From: Lentibacillus halodurans
Lineage (GTDB): Bacteria > Bacillota > Bacilli > Bacillales > Amphibacillaceae
Length of the DNA stretch: 64,000 nucleotides
Reading direction: 5' to 3'
Assembly: GCF_900112045.1 (NCBI RefSeq)
Contig: NZ_FOJW01000008.1
Coordinates: 1 to 64,000, forward strand
Shown: positions 36,128 through 44,084 of the stretch, in pieces
Layout: the number at the start of each line of letters is the position of its first letter
Position numbering within the stretch: the stretch's first letter is position 1
Program-made: the position numbers and the translations under genes
The notes under the pieces: generated by a model
What the model saw: the letters and a program-made list of their open reading frames with translations, nothing else
Databases searched by the model: none
What the model was told of the DNA's origin: nothing

Positions 36128-37663
36128 ATGGGACAGAACGAAATGATTTTAGTATTAGACTTTGGCAGTCAATATAATCAGCTGATCACCAGGCGTATCA
36201 GGGAGCATGGTGTATACAGTGAATTGCACTCCCGTCAGATAACAGCTGAAACGGTCAGACAGATCAATCCAAAAGGTATTATTCTATCCGGTGGTCCGCA
36301 CAGTGTCTATGATGACAACAGTTTTCGGTGTGATCCGGACATTTTTGAACTGGGGATCCCAATTCTCGGTATTTGTTATGGGATGCAGCTGATGGCGCTG
36401 CAATTTGACGGTGAAGTTGCCAAAGCAACAAACCGTGAATACGGCAAAGCTGTCATGGACTTGCAGCAAGATCCACTATTGTTTAAGGATACGCCAAACA
36501 AGCAAACGGTCTGGATGAGCCATGGAGATAAAGTCATGAAGGCTCCGGGTTCCTTTCAAATTGACGCAACGAGTCCGTCAACACCAATTGCAGCTATGAG
36601 TGATCAGGACCGAAAGTTGTATGGTGTACAGTTCCATCCGGAAGTGCGCCATTCAGAATACGGTCATCAGCTGCTGAAGCACTTTGTTTATGATGTATGT
36701 GGCTGTCAGGGTGACTGGACAATTGAAAACTTTATCGAAATGGAAGTTGACGATATCCGGAGTAAAGTCGGTGACCGGAAAGTGTTGTGCGCCCTCAGCG
36801 GCGGTGTTGATTCATCGGTTGTAGCCGCATTGATTCATAAAGCCATTGGAAAACAGCTCACATGTATTTTTGTTGATCATGGATTGCTTCGGAAAAATGA
36901 AGCAGATGAGGTTACGAAAACATTTGTGGATGACTTTGATATGAATTTCATTAAAATTGATGCTGCTGACCGCTTTTTATCCAAATTAAAACATGTCGAT
37001 GATCCGGAGCAGAAACGGAAAATCATCGGCAACGAATTCATTTATGTATTTGATGATGAAGCAGCCAAATTAACCGACATCGACTTTCTGGCGCAGGGAA
37101 CACTTTATACCGATATTATCGAAAGCGGCACGGAAACAGCTCAGACAATCAAGTCGCATCATAATGTCGGCGGGCTTCCTGACAACATGCAATTTGAGCT
37201 GATTGAACCGCTCAATACATTATTTAAAGATGAAGTACGTGAACTGGGCCTCCAGCTAGGCCTGCCGGAAAGCATTGTCTGGCGCCAGCCATTCCCTGGT
37301 CCAGGCCTGGCAATCCGGGTGCTTGGCGAAGTAACAGAGGAAAAATTGGCGATTGTTCGTGAATCGGATGCTATTTTGCGTGAAGAGATTGCCGCTGCCG
37401 GTTTGGATCGTGACATCTGGCAATACTTCACTGTCCTGCCCGATATCCGCAGTGTCGGTGTGATGGGGGATGCCCGCACATATGACTACACAATCGGCAT
37501 CAGAGCGGTTACGTCAGTTGATGGCATGACATCTGACTGGGCACGGATTCCGTGGGATGTGCTGGAAAAAATATCGACACGTCTGGTAAATGATGTCGAG
37601 CATATTAACCGGGTTGTTTATGATGTTACTAGCAAACCGCCTGCAACGATTGAATGGGAATAA
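36128..37663 (+). CDS. guaA: GMP synthase (glutamine-hydrolysing)
   Basis: A complete 511-residue GuaA. The N-terminal class I glutamine amidotransferase has the nucleophile in GICYGMQLM and the His/Glu pair in [11 protein letters not shown]. The ATP pyrophosphatase domain has the P-loop [11 protein letters not shown], and the C-terminal dimer domain ends KPPATIEWE. It converts XMP to GMP with ATP and glutamine. A guanine-class riboswitch precedes it and the ATG follows AGGAGC. Confidence 0.97.
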   Translation: MGQNEMILVLDFGSQYNQLITRRIREHGVYSELHSRQITAETVRQINPKGIILSGGPHSVYDDNSFRCDPDIFELGIPILGICYGMQLMALQFDGEVAKATNREYGKAVMDLQQDPLLFKDTPNKQTVWMSHGDKVMKAPGSFQIDATSPSTPIAAMSDQDRKLYGVQFHPEVRHSEYGHQLLKHFVYDVCGCQGDWTIENFIEMEVDDIRSKVGDRKVLCALSGGVDSSVVAALIHKAIGKQLTCIFVDHGLLRKNEADEVTKTFVDDFDMNFIKIDAADRFLSKLKHVDDPEQKRKIIGNEFIYVFDDEAAKLTDIDFLAQGTLYTDIIESGTETAQTIKSHHNVGGLPDNMQFELIEPLNTLFKDEVRELGLQLGLPESIVWRQPFPGPGLAIRVLGEVTEEKLAIVRESDAILREEIAAAGLDRDIWQYFTVLPDIRSVGVMGDARTYDYTIGIRAVTSVDGMTSDWARIPWDVLEKISTRLVNDVEHINRVVYDVTSKPPATIEWE

Positions 37664-37754
37664 CGAACGTTGAAAAGAGTTAATAACAAAAATATTCGTA
37701 TTTTAATTGACGGTATTGAATTTTTATAGTATCTTAATAGTACAATTTAATCGT

Positions 37755-37922
37755 TGCGTATAATTTCGGGAATATGGCCCAAGAGTTTCTACCGGACCAC
37801 CGTAAATGGTCTGACTACGCAGGATGAACTATGATGATGAGCATTATGATGTCTCTTCTGATTGCTTTATCTTGCAACGTTTTACAGCACTCTTGCCCCG
37901 GCAGGAGTGTTTTCATTTTTTT
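37755..37922 (+). promoter_or_regulatory. Guanine-class purine riboswitch with terminator, upstream of pbuG
   Basis: The aptamer spans 37755-37821: P1 TGCGTA/TACGCA, core TAATTTCGGGAATATGG, AGAGTTTCTACCGG, P3 GACCA/TGGTC, and CTGACTAC, with C at the position that selects guanine. A 10-bp terminator stem (37888-37897 with 37900-37909) runs into TTTTCATTTTTTT. Regulation of a purine permease by guanine through early termination follows from the class. Confidence 0.9.
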
Positions 37923-37964
37923 GCAGAAGATTGTTTTTGTATCGTTTATTGCTATTATCATCAC

Positions 37965-38090
37965 AGTTGGGAATACACTTCGCTTTCCGTGTGGACGAAC
38001 TATAGGTCTCCTCGCTCTTCTTTCACTGCTGGTACTTGTTTCGGTGGTTTTGCCGCAGAAGTCTGCGTGTAATTCAACTGCTGATTATAA
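37965..38090 (+). repeat. Degenerate copy of a common Bacillaceae intergenic repeat (in the pbuG leader)
   Basis: The stretch includes CACTTCGCTTTCCGTGTGG, CTCCTCGCTCTTCTTTCACT, and GCAGAAGTCTGCGTG. It resembles from memory the GC-rich palindromic repeats found between genes in many Bacillus genomes. It lies between the riboswitch terminator and the pbuG start and has no credible reading frame. Assignment is tentative. Confidence 0.35.
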
Positions 38091-38191
38091 AATAGCCATA
38101 CTGAAAAGATGGTTTTGTCTATATGAACCCAATTTTGCATATATCAACCGAATTTCAGCAAAATCAACCAATTTTTAAGGGAGGAGAAACA

Positions 38192-39526
38192 TTGAAAAAA
38201 TATTTTCGCTTTGAAGAATATGGCACGAATTACAAGCGTGAATTCATCGCAGGATTGACCACCTTTTTGGCTATGGCCTATATTCTGTTTGTGAATCCGT
38301 CAACATTGGCGCTGGTTGGTGTGGAGGAATTGCCTGAAGGCGTAACGCGGATTGACCAGGGTGCGGTCTTTACGGCTACCGCAATTGCCGCTGCTTTAGG
38401 TACATTAATCATGGGTGTACTTGCGAAATATCCGATTGCTCTGGCGCCAGGAATGGGACTTAACGCATTTTTCTCATATACTGTTGTACTGGGATTTGGA
38501 ATACCATGGGAAACAGCGCTTGCCGGTGTATTGGCATCCGGACTTATTTTTATCGTTTTGACATTTACCGGCCTGCGCCAAAAAGTCATTAATGCGATTC
38601 CATCCAATCTGAAAATGGCAGTCGGCGCCGGAATTGGAGTTTACATTGCCTTTATCGGTTTTCAGAATGCGGGAATAATTGTCGGGGATGATGCGACACT
38701 TGTAGCATTGGGTGATTTGACGTCACCAACTGTAATGCTGGCTATTTTTGGTATTGTCATTTCGGTTATTTTATTGAGCCTGAATATTAAAGGCGGTATT
38801 TTTTACGGGATGATTATTACGGCGGTCCTCGGCATGCTATCCGGCTTGATTGACCCGCCATCCGGTATCAGCGGAATTGTCGGGGAAGTGCCCAGTGTAG
38901 CGCCGACATTCGGTGAGGCCATTATGCATTTTGGTGACATCTTTACGATTGAAATGCTTGTCGTTATACTGACGTTTTTATTTGTTGATTTCTTTGACAC
39001 GGCCGGAACACTTGTGGCGGTCGCTAACCAGGCAGGATTAATGAAAGACAATAAACTGCCGCGAGCAGGAAAAGCATTATTTTCCGACTCTGCTGCCACT
39101 GTTGCCGGCTCGGTAATCGGTACATCGACAACAACTTCCTATATTGAGTCGACAGCAGGTGTTGGGGCAGGCGGCCGGACTGGATTTGCATCGGTTGTCA
39201 CCGCGGGATTTTTTGTCCTGGCATTGTTTTTCTCACCGTTATTGAGCGTGGTAACAGCTGAAGTGACCGCACCAGCGCTGATCATTGTCGGTGTGATGAT
39301 GTCAGCTTCGTTAAAAGATATCGATTGGGATCAGTTTGAAATTGCGGTGCCGGCGTTTTTAACAGTCGTTTCCATGCCGCTTGCTTACAGTATTGCAACC
39401 GGGATCGCAATCGGATTTATTTTCTATCCAATCACGATGTTGCTAAAAGGACGAATGAAAGAGATCAATCCGGTTATGTACGGTTTGTTTGTCATATTTA
39501 TTTTATACTTTATCTTCCTGAGCTAG
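38192..39526 (+). CDS. pbuG: Guanine/hypoxanthine permease (NCS2/AzgA-like)
   Basis: TTG 38192 was chosen because GGAGGAG lies eight bases before it; an in-frame ATG upstream lies in untranslated leader. The 444-residue protein has 12-14 membrane helices and the AzgA/PbuG pattern (GLTTFLAMAYILFVNPSTL, ALAPGMGLNAFFSYTVV, LFVDFFDTAGTLVAVANQAG). It imports hypoxanthine and guanine by proton symport. The riboswitch upstream fits that role, and guaA-pbuG order matches Bacillus subtilis. Confidence 0.95.
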   Translation: MKKYFRFEEYGTNYKREFIAGLTTFLAMAYILFVNPSTLALVGVEELPEGVTRIDQGAVFTATAIAAALGTLIMGVLAKYPIALAPGMGLNAFFSYTVVLGFGIPWETALAGVLASGLIFIVLTFTGLRQKVINAIPSNLKMAVGAGIGVYIAFIGFQNAGIIVGDDATLVALGDLTSPTVMLAIFGIVISVILLSLNIKGGIFYGMIITAVLGMLSGLIDPPSGISGIVGEVPSVAPTFGEAIMHFGDIFTIEMLVVILTFLFVDFFDTAGTLVAVANQAGLMKDNKLPRAGKALFSDSAATVAGSVIGTSTTTSYIESTAGVGAGGRTGFASVVTAGFFVLALFFSPLLSVVTAEVTAPALIIVGVMMSASLKDIDWDQFEIAVPAFLTVVSMPLAYSIATGIAIGFIFYPITMLLKGRMKEINPVMYGLFVIFILYFIFLS

Positions 39527-39534
39527 TTATAATC

Positions 39535-39567
39535 GAGCGGAATCATCCCAGGTGGTTCCGCTTTTAT
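39535..39567 (+). terminator. Bidirectional terminator between pbuG and the MFS gene
   Basis: The stem AGCGGAA..CA with TG..TTCCGCT (39536-39545 with 39553-39562) is followed by TTTTAT. It overlaps the end of the convergent MFS gene by a few bases. Confidence 0.7.
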
Positions 39568-40727
39568 TGTTCGCGAACCCGATTTTTGGATGTGAGCGCG
39601 TGATAGGTGATCAGGAATATTGCTCCTGCAGCAGCAGAGTAGCCCAATACAGCATATAATGTTCCGCCGCCATACGAATCAATCAGTGCTCCTCCAATAA
39701 GTGATCCGGCAATTCCGGATATTCCAAAAAAGATTGCGTAAAACATCAAATGCCCGGTTGACTGCAACAGCTTCGGGATAAGACGTGTAACATATTCAAG
39801 TGCAGCTAGGTAAAACACGCCGAAAGTAATGCCGTGCAGAAACTGCAGTATAATAATATAAATCGGTTCATTGACGGCCGCGTAGACAAACCAGCGTACG
39901 CTATATAATATACCAGCAATAATAACAAACATAAGCGTATGATATTTGCGAAACCATCTGCCGGCCAAGGCAAAGACCAGTGCTTCACTGGCCACTCCGA
40001 CAAACCATGCGACACCAACCATACCTTCACTTCCGCCAAGTTGTGTAATATATAATCCGATAAAACTATCACTTGCACGGTGTGTCATGGTGATAAACAT
40101 GATGAAAAACAAAAACAGCATTAACGGTTTGTTTTGAATAAGCATTTTGATGTCACGAAATTGCACCGGATCTGAATCAACCTTTACATCAGTCAATCTA
40201 AAGGTGACAAGAAGCGCGACGGTTCCAAAAAACAAGTAAGGCCAGATCATATACTGAATGCCAATTTCAGTAAGAATTTGCCCCACAATTAACGATGATA
40301 CCGCAAATCCAATCGATCCCCATGTACGAATCGACCCGAATGATATATTGAGTTCATCTGCACGACGCTGACCTAGACTATCACCAAGCCCGCCGATTGG
40401 TGAAGTAAAGAAGTAAAATACGAAACCAGCCAGCAAAATAGCAACAAGACTATTCATCTGAAAAAATACAACACTGCTTATCAGCAGTCCTGAAATACAG
40501 ATAAATAGTATATATTTTACAGTTTTGTACTTATCACTCATATAACCCCAAAACGGCTGGGCAACAATGGCTGCTAATGGCCCTACTGCCAGCACCCAGC
40601 CAATTTCTGTGCCATTTAGTCCTTTATACTCCAGATAAAGCGGCAAAAAACTGATTATAATCGTATTCGTTGCGTGAAAACTGAATAATAGCATTTTTAA
40701 CGGTGTGAGTGATTGATTGTCCGGCAA
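39564..40727 (-). CDS. MFS transporter (MFS_1-like, YwbF/LacY-branch)
   Basis: TTG 40727 lies nine bases after CAGGAG; the longer in-frame start reads through non-conserved sequence. The 387-residue protein has 12 membrane helices in two halves. LGDSLGQRRADELNISFGSIRTWGSIGFA is split over the loop between helices 4 and 5 and matches the MFS_1-like family that contains nucleoside and phenylpropionate transporters (YwbF-like). The substrate is not evident from sequence or context. Confidence 0.85.
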   Translation of the reverse strand: MPDNQSLTPLKMLLFSFHATNTIIISFLPLYLEYKGLNGTEIGWVLAVGPLAAIVAQPFWGYMSDKYKTVKYILFICISGLLISSVVFFQMNSLVAILLAGFVFYFFTSPIGGLGDSLGQRRADELNISFGSIRTWGSIGFAVSSLIVGQILTEIGIQYMIWPYLFFGTVALLVTFRLTDVKVDSDPVQFRDIKMLIQNKPLMLFLFFIMFITMTHRASDSFIGLYITQLGGSEGMVGVAWFVGVASEALVFALAGRWFRKYHTLMFVIIAGILYSVRWFVYAAVNEPIYIIILQFLHGITFGVFYLAALEYVTRLIPKLLQSTGHLMFYAIFFGISGIAGSLIGGALIDSYGGGTLYAVLGYSAAAGAIFLITYHALTSKNRVREQ

Positions 40728-40880
40728 TGTAGTTCGCTCCTGACTAGAAAACGTAATTGTTTTATGCTGAAACTCTAGTATATTCCAGTAAAAGATTTTA
40801 AACAAGGAGCAATGGCGGGGCACCTGCTGAAAAGAGAGTATCAAAAGAAGCACAAAAAGAATCTGCAAAAGAATGGAAAT

Positions 40881-40940
40881 ATCGGTAGAAGAAGAGAAGT
40901 ATCGATAGAAGAAGAGTAATATCGACAGAAGAATGGGAGA
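40881..40940. repeat. Short tandem repeat, 3 x 20 bp
   Basis: Three 20-bp units start at 40881, 40901 and 40921, with consensus TATCGRTAGAAGAAGAGNAN; a more degenerate fourth unit may precede. They lie in the gap between the msrA gene and the MFS gene. Confidence 0.7.
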
Positions 40941-40978
40941 AACAACAGGAAATTTTTAACATTAAAGAGGGAGCGGAT

Positions 40979-41515
40979 TTAAACCTGTTCCCCCCATGTT
41001 TTCTCAATGTATTCATCACGGCCGGATGCAGCTCGATCCTTTTGATAGTGCTCTGCGTTTTTTTTATAGTAATCCTGATGCTGGTCCTCAGCCGGATAAA
41101 AAGTTGAGGCAGGCAAAATCTTCGTAACGATCGGATCCTTGAATTTTCCGCTATCTTCAATCGACTGCCTGGACTGTTCGGCAAGCTCTTTCTGTGCATC
41201 ATCATGGTAAAAAATAGCTGTCCGGTATGAATCACCACGATCATGAAACTGGCCGCCATCATCTGTTGGATCAATCTGCCGCCAATAGATAGTCAAAATT
41301 TCCTTATACGTTATAACATCAGGGTCATAAGTGATTTCGACCGATTCATAATGCCCCGTTGCACCACTTTTAACGTCTTCATAAGTTGGATTGGCAGTAT
41401 GACCTCCAGTATAACCTGAAACAACACCATAAATCCCGTCCCATTGATCGAACGGTTTGACCATACACCAAAAGCAGCCCCCGGCAAACGTTGCTTTCTT
41501 CAACTTGTCTGTCAT
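40979..41515 (-). CDS. msrA: Peptide-methionine (S)-S-oxide reductase MsrA
   Basis: ATG 41515 is preceded by a GGGGGGA site. The 178-residue protein has the MsrA active site GGCFWC near residues 10-15, [30 protein letters not shown] and the C-terminal region with [16 protein letters not shown]. It repairs oxidised methionine using thioredoxin. No msrB lies next to it. Confidence 0.96.
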   Translation of the reverse strand: MTDKLKKATFAGGCFWCMVKPFDQWDGIYGVVSGYTGGHTANPTYEDVKSGATGHYESVEITYDPDVITYKEILTIYWRQIDPTDDGGQFHDRGDSYRTAIFYHDDAQKELAEQSRQSIEDSGKFKDPIVTKILPASTFYPAEDQHQDYYKKNAEHYQKDRAASGRDEYIEKTWGEQV

Positions 41516-41717
41516 GTTTGTCCCCCCAAAGAGCAATCAATTTATTCATTTACTATAACATAGATCGAATGGTATAAGGTAACAATTGATATGCAGAAAC
41601 AAGCCTATTTCATAGTTTCTACTTGGGTAACACAAGGATACTTCCAAAAGTGGACGTGCCGTTTTTCTTTTTCCGTTAATAAAGATACAATAATGACAGG
41701 GAAAGGGAGTGGCTCAG

Positions 41718-42428
41718 TTGACGAAACCAATTGTAAATAAAATCCTGACAGGAAAAGTGAAGCAAATGGGTATTCCCAACGCTGAAAATCGGATGGATCG
41801 GCCGTGGCAAAGCGGCATGTTTAAAAAGTCAGTGGATGTTCCACAGTGGCTTGGATTCACGGGATTTTCCGAAGATGAGGTAGCAGATACGAAAAATCAT
41901 GGCGGCGCGGAAAAAGCCGTCTTCGCTTATCCGGCAACACATTATAGATATTGGCGTGAAGATCTGAAAATGGATGATATCGACATTGGTGCGATGGGTG
42001 AAAATTTGGTACTTGAACATGCTGATGAATCAAACGTATGCATTGGCGATACATATCGGTTCGGTGAAAGCGTTATTCAGGTATCACAACCCAGGAGGCC
42101 TTGCTGGAAGCCTGCCCGTCGTTACCGGGTGATGGACTTTGCGTTGCGTATTCAGAATTCGGGTCGGACAGGCTGGTATTATCGCGTGCTGCAGGAAGGA
42201 TATACAAAGGCTGGTATGGAGCTGGAGCTCATTGAAAGGCCATATCCCGAGTGGACAATCGCTGCCTGCAATGATGTCATATATGTGAAAAAGGAAGCGC
42301 TTCGTCTTGCTGAGCAGCTAGCATCGTGTGAGTTGCTCGCTGACAGCTGGAAAAGAACACTCCGTAAACGACTGCGTGGAAAGCGGTCATCAGATGAAAA
42401 ACGTGTGTATGGTCCGAACAAAGCCTAA
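41718..42428 (+). CDS. MOSC domain protein (YiiM/YflK-like)
   Basis: TTG 41718 lies eight bases after AAGGGAG; GTG 41709 in frame would place the start against the ribosome site. The 236-residue protein has a MOSC domain (about 20-165), with NHGGAEKAVFAYP and the conserved cysteine in SQPRRPCWKPARRY, and a C-terminal 3-alpha domain (RLAEQLASCELLADSWK). MOSC proteins handle sulfur or molybdenum cofactor; YiiM-type members reduce N-hydroxylated substrates. It converges with and overlaps the Hsp20-like gene by four bases. Confidence 0.9.
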   Translation: MTKPIVNKILTGKVKQMGIPNAENRMDRPWQSGMFKKSVDVPQWLGFTGFSEDEVADTKNHGGAEKAVFAYPATHYRYWREDLKMDDIDIGAMGENLVLEHADESNVCIGDTYRFGESVIQVSQPRRPCWKPARRYRVMDFALRIQNSGRTGWYYRVLQEGYTKAGMELELIERPYPEWTIAACNDVIYVKKEALRLAEQLASCELLADSWKRTLRKRLRGKRSSDEKRVYGPNKA

Positions 42429-42859
42429 GAATCATCCGACAGTTGGATGCTTACTTTGCTGCGGCTGCTCTCATCAGATATGAGCCGGTGCAGATGAATG
42501 ATCACCAACCCATTTTGATAGGTTGCATTGATTTTGTCTCTTCGTACGGGAAACGGCAACGTAATATTTCGTTCAAACACACCTTGAAGGATTTCTTCTT
42601 TGACAACTGTTCCACCGGTATAAGCAACATCAATGACGCCTTTCAATTCAAGTGTTGTATGATCAACAAAGATATCAATTTTATTCAGATCTGTTAAACC
42701 TGGAATGCTGGCAATACAAATCAGTTCATGATTGTATTGGTAAATGTTGATTTGTGGAATAGTTGGCTTTATAATATTTTCAAATTCATTCCAGAAATGA
42801 TCACCAAAAAAATGATCCATGTTTTTCCGCCAGTCAGTCATTTGTTTAAATGGATCCAT
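42425..42859 (-). CDS. Hsp20/alpha-crystallin-like protein (CotP/CotM-type)
   Basis: The 144-residue protein has a short N-terminal segment and an alpha-crystallin-like beta domain (about 38-125) with SIPGLTDLNKIDIFVDHTTL and a diverged GVFERNITLPFPV where canonical sHsps have FxRxxxLP. The final strand NGLVIIHL is present. Spore-formers use such proteins in the coat or as small chaperones. Role not fixed. Convergent with the MOSC gene. Confidence 0.85.
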   Translation of the reverse strand: MDPFKQMTDWRKNMDHFFGDHFWNEFENIIKPTIPQINIYQYNHELICIASIPGLTDLNKIDIFVDHTTLELKGVIDVAYTGGTVVKEEILQGVFERNITLPFPVRRDKINATYQNGLVIIHLHRLISDESSRSKVSIQLSDDS

Positions 42860-42896
42860 GATGACACCCCATTCTGATAAGAAATGCGCTTATTCC

Positions 42897-43110
42897 GTAT
42901 ATAACGGGCAGTAAGAACCTCCATTTTTAATGTAAGTAAATATAAGGAAGAATAAATGGAGACTCAGCTATACGTAAATGCCCGATTTGTTCAACTATCA
43001 ATCAGTGGGGGTGAGACAGACTAGTTCGCCTTGTTCAATGCTTGGCTAGCACGTCCTCTGTATCGAACTCCCACTGGTTGAAGGTTCACTTTACAATGTA
43101 TGCATCAGCA
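42897..43110 (-). repeat. Modular intergenic repeat, copy D (minus orientation)
   Basis: Read on the minus strand this has AAAGTGAACCTTCAACCAGTGGG, split here as lead plus CAGTGGG arm, an insert with AGTTCG/CGAACT arms (43064-43069 and 43023-43028), the CCCCCACTGAT arm, TAGTTGAACAAATCGGGCAT, and the terminal TACTGCCCGTTATA. It fills the gap before yebE. The internal small hairpin (AGCACGTCCTCTGTA) is degraded. No gene is seen in this gap. Confidence 0.75.
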
Positions 43111-43172
43111 TTATACTAGGTGAATATCATGGTCGTATAGAATAAGAGCTATCATCGGCAGGAGGTATAAAG

Positions 43173-43796
43173 TTGTTCAGTAATGCATTTATCATGGTGG
43201 CCATTATATTAGTAATCAATATTGTTTATGTGTCACTATCCACCATGCGTATGATTCTGACGTTAAAAGGGCGGCGTTACATGGCTGCTTTTGTCAGTAT
43301 GTTTGAAATCGTTATTTATGTTCTTGGGCTTGGTCTTGTACTGGATAATTTAAATGAGATCCAAAATATCATTGCCTATGCGCTCGGTTTTGGACTTGGT
43401 GTGATCGTCGGAACTAAAATTGAAGAAAAACTGGCGCTGGGCTATATTACTGTCAATGTTATTTCATCCGACCCGAATATTGACTTTACACGACAGCTGC
43501 GGGAAAAAGGGTATGGTGTAACAAGTTGGTTTGCCTATGGAATGGAGGGCGATCGTCTTGTTATGCAAATTCTGACCCCTCGGAAATATGAACTGAAGCT
43601 ATATGAAACAATCAAAACGATTGACCCGAAAGCATTTATTATCTCCTATGAACCGAAACAGATTAATGGTGGTTTTTGGGTGAAGCAAGTACGGAAAGGC
43701 CGGCTGGTCAACAACCATAATAAGAATAGTGAAGGCGGGACCCCATCAGCAGCACAGCAGTCGATTTCGAAACCGGAGGATAACCGAAAATTATAG
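43173..43796 (+). CDS. yebE: UPF0316/DUF2179 membrane protein YebE
   Basis: TTG 43173 follows AGGAGG by eight bases. The 207-residue protein has three membrane helices (about 3-25, 35-57 and 62-80), then a soluble DUF2179/DUF5698 part with [19 protein letters not shown] and a charged tail. It matches Bacillus YebE, which lies in the same chromosomal neighbourhood (near guaA-pbuG). The family may bind a small nucleotide-like ligand, but no role is proven. Confidence 0.92.
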   Translation: MFSNAFIMVAIILVINIVYVSLSTMRMILTLKGRRYMAAFVSMFEIVIYVLGLGLVLDNLNEIQNIIAYALGFGLGVIVGTKIEEKLALGYITVNVISSDPNIDFTRQLREKGYGVTSWFAYGMEGDRLVMQILTPRKYELKLYETIKTIDPKAFIISYEPKQINGGFWVKQVRKGRLVNNHNKNSEGGTPSAAQQSISKPEDNRKL

Positions 43797-43857
43797 CCTG
43801 ATTACATTCGGTCCGTGTTAATCATCAACTGATATATAGAGTATTATTTATGTTGGA

Positions 43858-43912
43858 AAAAGGTCTAACCAAATTACCTATTATCTTTGGTTAGACCTGT
43901 TTTCTATTTTTC
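43858..43912 (+). terminator. Rho-independent terminator after yebE
   Basis: A perfect 13-bp stem (43862-43874 with 43887-43899) is followed by TTTTCTATTTTT. Confidence 0.85.
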
Positions 43913-44009
43913 TCCTGGAAAATTGACATTTAATAGTTTTTCTCGCTACTTTATATTACTTTAGGGATAGTACTATTTTATCAATTTTCTAAAAAATCTA
44001 TCATTATAT

Positions 44010-44064
44010 TTGAAAGCGATTCCGTTTTTGCTAAGATTAAGATACACAAGGTCTTGTGAATCTT
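44010..44064 (+). promoter_or_regulatory. cre-like site and hairpin before the M64 peptidase gene
   Basis: TTGAAAGCGATTCCGT (44010-44025) matches the CcpA operator consensus at all but one fixed position. Next to it is an inverted repeat with CACAAG/CTTGTG and AAGAT/ATCTT arms (44039-44064) that ends 20 bp before the start codon and could be an operator or mRNA-stabilising hairpin. Catabolite repression of a secreted protease would make sense; it is inferred. Confidence 0.4.
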
Positions 44065-44084
44065 ATTAAGAAAGGAATTCGTCC

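Noticed and set aside
37824-38178. Two overlapping plus-strand frames in the pbuG leader
   Set aside because: They begin inside the riboswitch expression platform, have no ribosome site and cover a terminator and a repeat.
40881-40940. 20-bp repeats considered as a mini CRISPR
   Set aside because: There are no spacers; the units abut each other.
41829-42421. Minus-strand frames opposite the MOSC gene
   Set aside because: They are shadows of a well-conserved MOSC coding frame.
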